NCBI GenBank assembly: GCA_937918905.1
Contig: CAKZSH010000068.1
Span: 1 to 55,118 of the forward strand
DNA: 55,118 nt
DNA from: an uncultured Saprospiraceae bacterium
GTDB taxonomy: Bacteria > Bacteroidota > Bacteroidia > Chitinophagales > Saprospiraceae
Direction: 5' to 3'
Part shown: piece after piece, positions 16,551 through 24,564 of the stretch
Layout: the number at the start of each line of letters is the position of its first letter
Position numbering within the stretch: the stretch's first letter is position 1
The notes under the pieces: generated by a model
The model's input: only the letters and a program-made list of their open reading frames with translations
Database searches by the model: none
What the model was told of the DNA's origin: nothing
Position numbers and translations under genes: made by a program

Positions 16551-17340
16551 ATCTCCTACAACTGAAGGCTAATTTAGCTGGAGGAGATATAAACATACTA
16601 TGAGAAAACTACACAGTACAAATATACATTAGGATTTTTAAATATTAAAATAAATTTAATGTATTGGTTAAAATTAAGGGTAAGTGGTTGGTTCTTTTTA
16701 GGAAGTGGTTGGTAGTTGTATTGTTTTTTCTCCGATATTCCTCAACTTTCTACATTTTAAATATAAATTCCTATTTTAAAATCAGCTTTACCTACTTCAA
16801 GGGCGAGATAAGAGTTTTGCAAAAGTTCGCAAAGCCAAATGCTTAATAATACCGAATTGAATAAGACTATCGAAGGCCCTGATGGTTATCGTGATTTTTA
16901 TTATAAAAGGTTGGAAAAGAATGAAGAAGGATTCGTAAAGAAGGTTTTTATCAATAAAGCCAAAGAAGTATATCATGAGGAATACTGAGAATTTCACTTA
17001 GGGGCAAAAAAAATTCCTACACTCCAGAAGGGAAAAAAAAGTGTAGGAAAATTAAACATACTATGAGAAAACTCCTGCAATATAGGACGAGCTTTGAGTT
17101 CCAAAAACCTATATTTAGGAAGTGGCGGTGAAATAGACTAAAGTGGTGCATTATTTTTAGGAAACGGTAAGTAGGGGAAGAAGCAATTTCATGCTTTTCC
17201 GAAGGGAAAAAAATTTCCTGCATCTCAGGAGGGAGCAAGATGCAGGAAGATTAAACAAACATACTATGAGAAAACTCCTGCAATATATAGCGACTTTTTT
17301 GAATATAAAACCTGAAATGACCGAGTGGGAAGGTATTTAG
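16551..17340 (+). repeat. Three diverged copies of a hairpin-AAACATACTATGAGAAAACT element
   Basis: Each copy has a hairpin: 16551-16588; 17014-17049; 17215-17248. Each hairpin is followed within about 20 bases by AAACATACTATGAGAAAACT (16591, 17054 and 17257). Copies two and three continue as CCTGCAATATA. The stems of copies two and three differ in sequence yet stay paired (CCTACACT/AGTGTAGG against CCTGCATCT/AGATGCAGG). Each copy opens a short frame from its ATG: 16600-16632, 17063-17131 and 17266-17340, the longer ones starting MRKLLQY. A GAAGTGG-like motif recurs downstream. They may be relic gene 5' ends or a structured RNA family. Confidence 0.65.
16839..16988 (+). CDS. Possible 49-residue small protein
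   Basis: An ATG-initiated frame of 49 residues between the first and second hairpin repeats, beginning MLNNTELNKTIEGPDGYRD and ending VYHEEY. The composition is protein-like (soluble, charged, aromatic) and unlike random AT-rich translation here. No signal peptide, membrane helix or known motif is visible, and no promoter is evident. It could be a genuine small gene or the preserved tail of a decayed one. Confidence 0.35.
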   Translation: MLNNTELNKTIEGPDGYRDFYYKRLEKNEEGFVKKVFINKAKEVYHEEY

Positions 17341-17384
17341 GGCGAGTGGTAGTTTTTAATTAGATAACGGATTTTTTATATGCG

Positions 17385-19292
17385 TTATATTTTTATTTGA
17401 AGATCAATGATAGGAATTTTGACTTCAACTTTAGTTCCTGTTGGCTTTCCATCATTGCCTCTAAGGTCAACAGTTTTGACGTGGAAGCCTTTTTTACTTG
17501 ACTTATGTAGTATTCTTAATCGTTGTTCTGTGATACTTGTTCCTCTTGATTTATGGGTAAGATTATAGCCATCTTTTCTTTGGCGTTCTTTGACAAGTTC
17601 TCTACCTATTCCATTATCTTGAATAACGCAAAGGATAGTGTCCTCATCAGCTAAAGAAAAATTAATATATACATGTCCTGACTCTACCGTTCTCAATCCA
17701 TGTTCGATAGCATTTTCAACATACGGTTGAATAATCATCGTAGGAACTCCCATAATATCTTCTTCGATATCTTCGCTTAAATTAATCTTATAATTTAAGA
17801 TATTTTGAAATCTTAGTTTTTGATTCAATAAAAGATAATCTTCCAAAAACTCTATTTCTTTTTCTAAAGAAATAAATTCCAAATCTGAATACTCCAAACT
17901 CTGCCGCATCAACTTCGCAAACTTGGCTAAGTACTTTGTAGCTGAATCTGTCTCATTAGAAGTGATAAAATTCTGAATACTATTTAAAGCATTGTACATG
18001 AAGTGAGGATTCATTTGTGCCCTCAATGCTTTCAGTTGTAAACTTGTGGCCTGTAATCGAAGCAATTCGGCTTCTTGCTCACTTTTTAAGGCTTCGTATT
18101 TAACTCGCATTTCAGTAATCCCTCGATTATTCACTTGCTCATTATGCTGGTCTTTGATATTATTATAAAATTGCAAATAATCATACGCAGCTTTATAATT
18201 GCCCAATTCAGCATGATATTCCGCAATGGCCTGAGAAACATCAGATAATTGTTTTAAATCATTATCTGCATATTCAAATGCATTTAGAAAGTGCTCTTCT
18301 GCTTTTGGATGGTTCTCTATATCAGCATACAGCCTCGCTTTCCATTTTTCAATTACAGAAAGATTGATTCGGTTATCTTGATTTCCATAAAGCTTTTCTG
18401 CTTTTTCAAATAACTCTAATGCAGGTTGGTATTTTTGTTTTAAGTAATAACAAAATCCTAAATTGGCGTACGCTCCTGCCCTAGCATTTTGACTAATGTC
18501 ATCTTGGATTTGAATCGCTTTGGAAAAAAATGTTTCAGCGCTATCAAATTCATCCAAAGACATATATGCTTTCCCTACATTCAAGTAATGCCAGGACATT
18601 CGAGTTCTCATCCCTATTGATTCGCAAAGATTCGCCCCCTTGAGGTAAGCATTGACACTTTTCTCAATGTTTCCATTGTTTTCATAAATACTTCCTAATC
18701 CACTATAAATCAATGCTAAAAAGTAATAATCTTTTAAACTCAATCGATGCTCAGCAGCCGTAATATTTTTCTCTGCTTCCAATAATAATTCGATAGCACG
18801 AGCATAATTTTTTACATGCAAATTCAAAAATCCAAATCGACAAGTAATCCTAGCGTCCAACAATCTATCTGGAAAAGCATTTAATTTTTTAGTGGCTTCT
18901 TCCAGGTAGAATTTAGCCATTTCCATTTTATCTAAATTCAGACAAGTACCAGAGTAGTCGATATAAGTATCGACCTGCTGCTGAATATCACCACGTTCTT
19001 CAACTATTTCTATGGATTTTTTAAAATGTTTTTCGGCAAGAAGGAAATTATAGAGTTGGTTTTCAATCAGGGCAGTATTTTTATGATAGTTTAACTCAAA
19101 ATCTGGATTAGGATTATCCTTTAAAATTTGAGCAACTTCTGCTAAACATTTTTGACCTGCCCTCACATTGGTATAGGTATAATGATTGGACAACTGATCC
19201 AACAAGACCAATCTTTGTCGATTGTCTTTTTGCTGGTCCAATTGCCGCTCTAGCAATCTGATATTAGACTTTTGTTCTAAATGGGTGGTCAT
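17385..19292 (-). CDS. TPR-containing LytS/YehU-type sensor histidine kinase
   Basis: A 635-residue cytoplasmic sensor kinase. Residues 1-380 are tetratricopeptide repeats (for example AIELLLEAEKN, AGAYANLGFCYYLKQKYQPALELFEKAE). A short coiled coil then leads to a His_kinase domain with H430 in AQMNPHFMYNALNS. The ATPase domain shows the N box IIQPYVENAIEHGL and DNGIGREL. No membrane segment or signal peptide is present, so the ligand or partner must be intracellular. The presumed partner is the LytTR regulator encoded upstream on the same strand at 19931-20695. A minus-strand TATATTTG at 19425-19418 suggests a separate promoter. Classification is firm; the signal is unknown. Confidence 0.88.
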   Translation of the reverse strand: MTTHLEQKSNIRLLERQLDQQKDNRQRLVLLDQLSNHYTYTNVRAGQKCLAEVAQILKDNPNPDFELNYHKNTALIENQLYNFLLAEKHFKKSIEIVEERGDIQQQVDTYIDYSGTCLNLDKMEMAKFYLEEATKKLNAFPDRLLDARITCRFGFLNLHVKNYARAIELLLEAEKNITAAEHRLSLKDYYFLALIYSGLGSIYENNGNIEKSVNAYLKGANLCESIGMRTRMSWHYLNVGKAYMSLDEFDSAETFFSKAIQIQDDISQNARAGAYANLGFCYYLKQKYQPALELFEKAEKLYGNQDNRINLSVIEKWKARLYADIENHPKAEEHFLNAFEYADNDLKQLSDVSQAIAEYHAELGNYKAAYDYLQFYNNIKDQHNEQVNNRGITEMRVKYEALKSEQEAELLRLQATSLQLKALRAQMNPHFMYNALNSIQNFITSNETDSATKYLAKFAKLMRQSLEYSDLEFISLEKEIEFLEDYLLLNQKLRFQNILNYKINLSEDIEEDIMGVPTMIIQPYVENAIEHGLRTVESGHVYINFSLADEDTILCVIQDNGIGRELVKERQRKDGYNLTHKSRGTSITEQRLRILHKSSKKGFHVKTVDLRGNDGKPTGTKVEVKIPIIDLQIKI

Positions 19293-19417
19293 AATTCTAT
19301 ACCCACTCTCTTGAAAAGGAATTTAAAACCTACAAGAAATATAGATTTTATGTTTAGAATTGGTAGCATTCACTTTTTTTAGAGACTGAGATATTTTTTT
19401 AGGATTTGAGTTTTTAT

Positions 19418-19425
19418 CAAATATA
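19418..19425 (-). promoter_or_regulatory. -7 element for the TPR-LytS kinase gene
   Basis: On the minus strand this reads TATATTTG, an exact TAnnTTTG, about 125 bases before the kinase start codon. No -33 TTTG is evident at 19-21 bases. It lies downstream of the small peptide gene's terminator, fitting an independent kinase promoter. Confidence 0.45.
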
Positions 19426-19490
19426 GTGAAAAACTTTATATGATATAAGTAATAAGAAAATTTTATTTAAAACCTACTACCAATAAAAAA

Positions 19491-19512
19491 GGCTACATCG
19501 TAAAATGTAGCC
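19491..19512 (-). terminator. Intrinsic terminator of the small peptide gene
   Basis: A perfect 7 bp GC-containing stem (19491-19497 with 19506-19512, GGCTACA/TGTAGCC) is followed on the minus strand by six T. It lies 36 bases after the stop of the 46-residue frame. Confidence 0.85.
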
Positions 19513-19547
19513 ATATTAGTTTGAAACTAATTAATTTCTTTTGTCAT

Positions 19548-19688
19548 TTATTGTGGGATTATATCACCACAAGAAGGATTGTTTTTCTTTTTCTTACCTC
19601 CGATGATTTTGCCTAAATTAACCTTTGGTAAATGGCTAAGATCATCTAAACGTTTTTTCTTTTTTTTGTTAAAGTTAAAAAGTCCCAT
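19548..19688 (-). CDS. 46-residue lysine-rich peptide with double-glycine-like leader
   Basis: A short frame between the LytTR regulator and LytS kinase genes, on the same strand. It starts MGLFNFNKKKKKRLDDLS and continues through HLPKVNLGKIIGG to a 15-residue tail, KKKKNNPSCGDIIPQ, with one cysteine. The L-S-x-L-x-x-V-x-L-x-x-I-x-G-G spacing resembles leaders cut by peptidase-containing (C39) ABC transporters, but no such transporter is in the window. A 12-base palindrome, TCGAAGCTTCGA (19717-19728), lies about 30 bases upstream and could be an operator. A strong terminator follows. An ATG start, stop and dedicated terminator argue for a real gene. Pheromone or bacteriocin function is only a hypothesis; the lysine runs could also mean a nucleic-acid-binding peptide. 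Confidence 0.55.
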   Translation of the reverse strand: MGLFNFNKKKKKRLDDLSHLPKVNLGKIIGGKKKKNNPSCGDIIPQ

Positions 19689-19930
19689 AGTGTTTGGATT
19701 TTTGATTAAAATATTCTCGAAGCTTCGAAATAAATTTTAGTGAAGTTAACAAATTAATTTAAAAGTCCCAAATGATAACGGTATCGTAAGTGCGTGTGTT
19801 TCAATACTTTACGAATAAAAGTGAAATAACTAAATTACTTTTAATACATTAAAGTCTAATAGTCAGTTAGTTGTTTTTAATTTTCTTTTTGGGGCTGGTA
19901 AAATATATCTGTAAAATTGTTTGTTTTTTT

Positions 19931-20695
19931 CTAAATTCCTTCTTGCAATCGCCTCATTTGTTCCATAAATGCCGGACGACGGCGACGCGAAACCTCTATT
20001 TTTATTCCATCATCCATAATCAAATATCCTCCATCTCCTTTCACAAATTTCTTCATGTAATTCAAGTTTATCAAGTGGCTTTTATGTACTCGATAAAAAT
20101 TAACAGAGACCAACATATCTTCATATGCTTTGATGGTGCGTGAAGCGGTAATTTTATCTCCGTTTGATAAGTGAATATGCGTATAATTATCTTCTGCTTC
20201 GCATCTAATAATATCTTGAATATTAATAAAATAGATGCCATCCAATGCCGAAATACTCATTTTTCTAAATGGATTCGGCTTGTTAAAATAATGCTGATTA
20301 AATACTTCCAATCTCTCATTAGTCAGATTGCTTCTACTTACATTGATTCTTCGTACAGCTTCTTTCAACTCATCAGGATCAATGGGTTTTACAATATATC
20401 CTATTGAACTATATTGACATGCACGAACAGCATGTTGTTCAAATGCAGTTACAAATATTACTTCAAAAGATATTTTATCGAGATCATTTAAAAGTTGGAA
20501 AACGAGGCCATCAGGCAAATTAATGTCTAAAAAAGCTACATCAGGATTGACTCCTAAAGATTTGATCATTTTATTTCCTTCTGCTACACTTGCGGCTTCT
20601 CCTATTATTGAAATATCTGAGCAATGCTCCGCAAGGAGATTTTTTAGGTTATTAAGGCCTTGCTTCTCATCTTCAATTATTATGGCTTTGGTCAT
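19931..20695 (-). CDS. LytTR family response regulator
   Basis: A 254-residue DNA-binding response regulator. The receiver domain (about 3-118) has the acidic pair E8/D9, the phospho-acceptor D57 in AFLDINLPDG, the conserved T in VTAFEQHA and K in VKPID. The LytTR DNA-binding domain (about 150-250) has DIIRCEAEDNYTHIHLSNG and FYRVHKSHLINLNYMKKF. It is the natural partner of the LytS-type kinase about 640 bases downstream, separated from it by the small peptide gene. A minus-strand TACCTTTG at 20837-20830 is its likely -7 element. Target sites are unknown. Confidence 0.92.
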   Translation of the reverse strand: MTKAIIIEDEKQGLNNLKNLLAEHCSDISIIGEAASVAEGNKMIKSLGVNPDVAFLDINLPDGLVFQLLNDLDKISFEVIFVTAFEQHAVRACQYSSIGYIVKPIDPDELKEAVRRINVSRSNLTNERLEVFNQHYFNKPNPFRKMSISALDGIYFINIQDIIRCEAEDNYTHIHLSNGDKITASRTIKAYEDMLVSVNFYRVHKSHLINLNYMKKFVKGDGGYLIMDDGIKIEVSRRRRPAFMEQMRRLQEGI

Positions 20696-21176
20696 ATTTG
20701 AAATATAAAATATTTGGGTTTAAGTTACTTTGTGTAACAGTACAATTTTAAGAATAAGGGTATATTAAAGGATGTAAGTAACTGACTATTAAGTCTTTCG
20801 ATAGGGAATGTTTGTTAATTATCTCAGTTCAAAGGTAAAAAAATAAAATAAAATCTGAGCTTATTTTTTCATTAAAAGTTAATACTTATGTTTTTTTAAC
20901 ATAATATGTTGCAAACTGATTACTTAACAAATATATATTTTAAAAATCCCTTATAAAACCATCATTTTCAGAATTTTAATGTGATTTTTTTTTCCAAACC
21001 TTTATAAAAGAATTTGTGACTAGATAATTTTCCATTTATTTTTATAAAGTTTTTCAATAAAAAAAACAAAAGTGATACATTTAGCCGTAAAATATTGAGA
21101 ACCTCTTTAAATTTTATTTGGTTTAATAATTAATCACTTACTTTAATCGCATCTTAATTAATAAAGAAATAGACTG
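20696..21176. promoter_or_regulatory. Divergent promoter region of LytTR regulator and channel genes
   Basis: No reading frame of note. On the minus strand TACCTTTG (20837-20830) matches TAnnTTTG and would serve the response regulator. On the plus strand TACATTTA (21076-21083) is a near match upstream of the channel gene. No hairpin or repeat stands out. Confidence 0.45.
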
Positions 21177-22031
21177 ATGTCAAAAAACGGAAAGGAAGAA
21201 GTAGAATTTAACCCGCACAAAGAAAGACTTCATGAAATCATATTTGAAGCAGATACCAAAACAGGGAAATTCTTTGATGTTTTGTTGATTGTTTTGATTT
21301 TAGCAAGTGTAATAGTTGTAATGTTGGAAAGTGTAGATAGTATTAATTCTAGGTACAAATATATCTTTGATATTTTAGAATGGATATTCACTATTTTCTT
21401 TACCATTGAATATATTTTACGGTTGTATATAGTTTATCGACCAATGAAGTATGCCCTAAGTTTCTTTGGTATCGTAGATTTGTTGGCTATCCTTCCCTCC
21501 TATTTAAGTTTTTTCCTTGTAGGTTCAGAGTCCTTACTGGTTATCCGTGCCTTGCGATTATTAAGAGTATTCAGAATTTTTAAGTTAGCCAATTTTACTC
21601 GCGAAGGTCAAATCATTATGATTGCTATGCGAAAGAGTTTTAGGAAAATTTTAGTTTTTCTAATTTTTGTACTCTTATTGGTTACCATTTTGGGTTCCGT
21701 GATGTATTTAATAGAAGGACATTCTAGTGCTGATACAAAATTTGATAGTATTCCTCGGAGTGTATATTGGGCAATTGTAACCTTGACTACGGTTGGGTAT
21801 GGGGATATTTCACCTACTACTCCATTAGGGCAATTTTTAGCTGCTTTTGTGATGATGCTTGGTTATGCTGTAATTGCTGTACCTACTGGAATTGTTACTG
21901 CGGAATTGGCTTGGAGTAAAAAAGATTATAATACTCAGGTCTGCCGATATTGTGCAGAGGAAGGACATCATGATGATGCTAAATATTGTTACAAATGTGG
22001 AGAGGAATTAAATCGTGCCCTAAAAAAGTAA
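21177..22031 (+). CDS. Voltage-gated K+ channel with C-terminal zinc ribbon
   Basis: A 284-residue six-helix potassium channel of the ion-transport (Kv-like) family. S1 begins near residue 33. S4 carries R124, R127, R130 and R133 in VIRALRLLRVFRIFKL, spaced every third residue as in voltage sensors. The pore loop holds the selectivity filter TVGYGD at 205-210. After S6 the tail has C256, C259, C271 and C274 (CRYC and CYKCGEEL), a zinc-ribbon pattern. Four subunits would assemble in the inner membrane. The zinc ribbon may be a cytoplasmic sensor or assembly module, by inference. Its transcript is monocistronic by context. Confidence 0.9.
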   Translation: MSKNGKEEVEFNPHKERLHEIIFEADTKTGKFFDVLLIVLILASVIVVMLESVDSINSRYKYIFDILEWIFTIFFTIEYILRLYIVYRPMKYALSFFGIVDLLAILPSYLSFFLVGSESLLVIRALRLLRVFRIFKLANFTREGQIIMIAMRKSFRKILVFLIFVLLLVTILGSVMYLIEGHSSADTKFDSIPRSVYWAIVTLTTVGYGDISPTTPLGQFLAAFVMMLGYAVIAVPTGIVTAELAWSKKDYNTQVCRYCAEEGHHDDAKYCYKCGEELNRALKK

Positions 22032-22144
22032 TTCAGATTAGGCAAACGCAGTAATATCAATAAAAAACGATGTTTTAGTTTCATAAATTTATTTAGCGTT
22101 ATATTTTTTCTTGGAAACGAAAAAAGTTAAACAGGTTTTCAATT

Positions 22145-22708
22145 CTAATTAATCTTTTCCCATTGCAATTGCTCAATTAATTCTTCAACAAATTTTTGAA
22201 AATCCAAAAGAGATTTAGGTGCATCGTGATTGTTTCTAATTATCAGCTGTTGTTTATTATAATTGACTAGAATATACGTATCTGGTAATTCTTTAATAAA
22301 ATTACCGTTGGCAGGATACATTTTTTCAAATTGGAAAAAATTAGCTTCTTCTATTTTAGATTTGATATTAAGTAAAATTCCTGCATTTGCTTGAGCCGCA
22401 TATTGTCCTAATCTCTTTGTATGTTTTTTCCCATGAAAAGTTGCTTCCCCATTTGACACCATTGAAAATTCAAAATCAGGACATTTTCCATGGCAGCCTA
22501 ATTTTTGTAAAGAAATTAAGAGATAAGGTTTGGGTGGAGTTTCAGGAATAGGTTGAATAGGTTTTTCTTCACTCCTTTCTATTTTAACTTCCTCAACCAC
22601 ATCATAAGATGGGGAAGGCGAAACTATTGGTTTTGTTTTTTTATTACATGAAAAAAACAAAATATTTACAAATAATAAAATCGTTATTTTAAATGTACTT
22701 TGCGTCAT
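22145..22708 (-). CDS. DUF6438-like lipoprotein
   Basis: A 187-residue lipoprotein with a signal ending in ILFFSCNKK (cysteine at 21), a proline-rich linker, and a C-terminal domain from about residue 62. The domain pattern LISLQKLGCHGKCPDFEFSM followed by GEATFHGKKH, EEANFFQFE and LPDTYILVNYN matches the DUF6438 family as I recall it. The two cysteines of GCHGKCPDF could form a disulfide. It is convergent with the channel gene. Function is unknown. Confidence 0.7.
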   Translation of the reverse strand: MTQSTFKITILLFVNILFFSCNKKTKPIVSPSPSYDVVEEVKIERSEEKPIQPIPETPPKPYLLISLQKLGCHGKCPDFEFSMVSNGEATFHGKKHTKRLGQYAAQANAGILLNIKSKIEEANFFQFEKMYPANGNFIKELPDTYILVNYNKQQLIIRNNHDAPKSLLDFQKFVEELIEQLQWEKIN

Positions 22709-22910
22709 CGGTCTTTTTTTACTTCAAAAATAAGAACAAAGTTAATAGGTTCACTTTAAGTTGTAAAAAAACTTATATTGAAGTAGAATTGATAATGGTA
22801 ATTCCAAATACAATCCTTCCTAAATTACTGATTATCAGCCATTTAATGCAACTAAATATTATTCAAATAACCTTTCCTCCATTTCGTTTTTTAAATTAAA
22901 ATCAAATACC

Positions 22911-23516
22911 ATGAAGAAAATTCTCATTCTAATTTCCGTTTTATGTTTTTTTATAGGTTGTAAAAAAGATGATAAAAAAAATACAACGAGTAACAAAACT
23001 GCTACAAAAAAAGAGACTTTAAAAAGTAATAACTCAAAAGAAGAAATTGAAGAGGATGACACCCTGATTGTCCCTGAGTATATTTCAGATTTTTTAAAAG
23101 CTAAAATGCCTGGATATAGTATTGTCCCGCGTGAAAAATGGCTTTCACAAGAATACCTTGATGGATTATCTAAATATTCAAAACCATTATACAAAGAAGA
23201 TATTCTAGTTGAAGGAGATTTTAATGGTGACGGAGAAGATGATTTTGCAACTTTTCTAATGGATAAAAATGGTAAAATCAGTCTTTATGCTTTTCATAAA
23301 ACAGGAGATAGTTTTAAAAAATATCTGTTACAAAAAGAAAAAAATGGAGCCTTCCTTGGTGCAGGTTTAGAAACTGAAGAACCTGGATTTATCTACGGAG
23401 GTAATAAAGAAGTTGGTCTTGATTATAATGGCATTAACTATAATGTTTACGAAAAAGAGGGAAGTACTTTTTACTACGATGCAGGCAGATATCGAAAAGT
23501 ATTGACCAGCGAATAG
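22911..23516 (+). CDS. Lipoprotein with EF-hand-like VCBS/FG-GAP motif
   Basis: A 201-residue lipoprotein: MKKILILISVLCFFIGCKK has a lipobox cysteine at 17. A lysine- and threonine-rich linker leads to a domain with EGDFNGDGEDDFATFLMD (about 102-119), a calcium-binding FG-GAP/EF-hand-like strand-loop. The rest is beta-rich (KISLYAFHKTG, FIYGGNKEVGL). The stop codon is followed within 15 bases by the long inverted repeat at 23531-23854. No partner gene is obvious. The function is not known. Confidence 0.7.
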   Translation: MKKILILISVLCFFIGCKKDDKKNTTSNKTATKKETLKSNNSKEEIEEDDTLIVPEYISDFLKAKMPGYSIVPREKWLSQEYLDGLSKYSKPLYKEDILVEGDFNGDGEDDFATFLMDKNGKISLYAFHKTGDSFKKYLLQKEKNGAFLGAGLETEEPGFIYGGNKEVGLDYNGINYNVYEKEGSTFYYDAGRYRKVLTSE

Positions 23517-23530
23517 TTCTTTAATGAATA

Positions 23531-23854
23531 ATGAATAATTTCGAATAACGTGTTTCGCAAACATATTGATTATTGAACGCAGAGTCGCTGAGACACAGAG
23601 GTGGTCGAATAACTTATTGGAGACCGCGGAGTATTTTTCTTCAAAAAATATAAGCAGAGTTCACGAAGTCTTTTATCAAGAACACTTTAAACCTCTGCAT
23701 CTTTGCTCATTTTATTTTAATAAAAATCCTCTGCGCGCTCAATATGTTATTCGACCAACTCTGTGTCTCAGCGACTCTGCGTTGAAAAATTCAAAGTATT
23801 TCGTGCCTAACATCAGTTAATAATTTTCGAAACACGTTATTCGAAATTATTCAT
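23531..23854. repeat. 324-base nested inverted repeat between convergent genes
   Basis: Outer arms (23531-23557 and 23828-23854, 27 bases, perfect) contain TTCGAATAACGTGTTTCG. Inner arms (23576-23613 and 23746-23783, 38 bases, one mismatch) contain CGCAGAGTCGCTGAGACACA and again GTCGAATAAC. The core carries further CTCTGC/GCAGAG fragments. It spans exactly the gap between the stops of the FG-GAP lipoprotein and RluA-type genes and could terminate both. Confidence 0.9.
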
Positions 23855-24564
23855 TAAAAAAAAGATCCTGCAAACATTTGCCAAATTTGGTCATTACTTG
23901 GAGGAGTTGCTTTTATAGTAACAGGTTCTCTTTTGACTGGATGAATAAATGACATACTGCGGCAATGAAGATTGATATTTCCTTTCCATTGTTTGTGTGG
24001 AAATCCATATTTTACATCTCCAACTATCGTACATCCCATCTCTGAGAGTTGCACTCTGATTTGATGAGGACGTCCCGTTATCGGATTGACCTCAATCAAA
24101 TGATTCCCACTCACCTCTCCAATCATTTGATAAGTCAAATTTGATTTTTTTGCATCAGGATTTCTTCTGCTTGGTTTGTCAATTGCCTTGACTCTATTTT
24201 TTTTGGTATCCTTGTAAAGGTAATGTTGTAATTCTCCACTTAAAGGTTCAGGTCTTTGTTTTGAGATCGCCCAATAGGTCTTTTGTACTTCTCGATCTGC
24301 AAACATTTTTTGCATACGAGTAAGCCCTTTTGAAGTTCTAGCAAAAATAATTGCTCCACTTACAGGCCGATCCAATCGATGTACCACTCCTAAAAATACA
24401 TCCCCCGGTTTCTTGTATCGTATTTTAATATATTGTTTGACATATTCAGTCAATGGAATATCCCCAGTAGCATCTCCATGTACCAAAACACGAGCTGGTT
24501 TATTAACTGCAATCAAATGATTGTCCTCATAAATAACTTTTAATCCACGTATATCTAATGCCAT
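23854..24564 (-). CDS. RluA-type RNA pseudouridine synthase
   Basis: A 236-residue cytoplasmic enzyme that isomerises uridine to pseudouridine in rRNA or tRNA. The catalytic motif HRLDRPVSGAIIFA places the nucleophilic aspartate at D65. Other family features include the N-terminal YEDNHLIAVNKPA, the strand PITGRPHQIRVQLSEMG, and LHCRSMSFIHP. It lacks an N-terminal S4 domain, so it belongs to the short RluA/RluC-like group. The stop codon touches the outer arm of the nested inverted repeat. Which RNA position is modified cannot be read from sequence. Confidence 0.9.
   Translation of the reverse strand: MALDIRGLKVIYEDNHLIAVNKPARVLVHGDATGDIPLTEYVKQYIKIRYKKPGDVFLGVVHRLDRPVSGAIIFARTSKGLTRMQKMFADREVQKTYWAISKQRPEPLSGELQHYLYKDTKKNRVKAIDKPSRRNPDAKKSNLTYQMIGEVSGNHLIEVNPITGRPHQIRVQLSEMGCTIVGDVKYGFPHKQWKGNINLHCRSMSFIHPVKREPVTIKATPPSNDQIWQMFAGSFF

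Noticed and set aside
16551..17340. Integron attC sites
   Set aside because: The hairpins lack R and L core sites, no integrase is present, and the conserved part is the single-stranded ATGAGAAAACT segment.
22693..22899. 68-residue plus-strand frame
   Set aside because: It overlaps the start of the DUF6438-like gene and AT-rich intergenic sequence; no motif or ribosomal context supports it.
23566..23820. 84-residue plus-strand frame in the nested inverted repeat
   Set aside because: It is composed almost entirely of the two arms of the palindrome and their core; the translation has no protein-like pattern.
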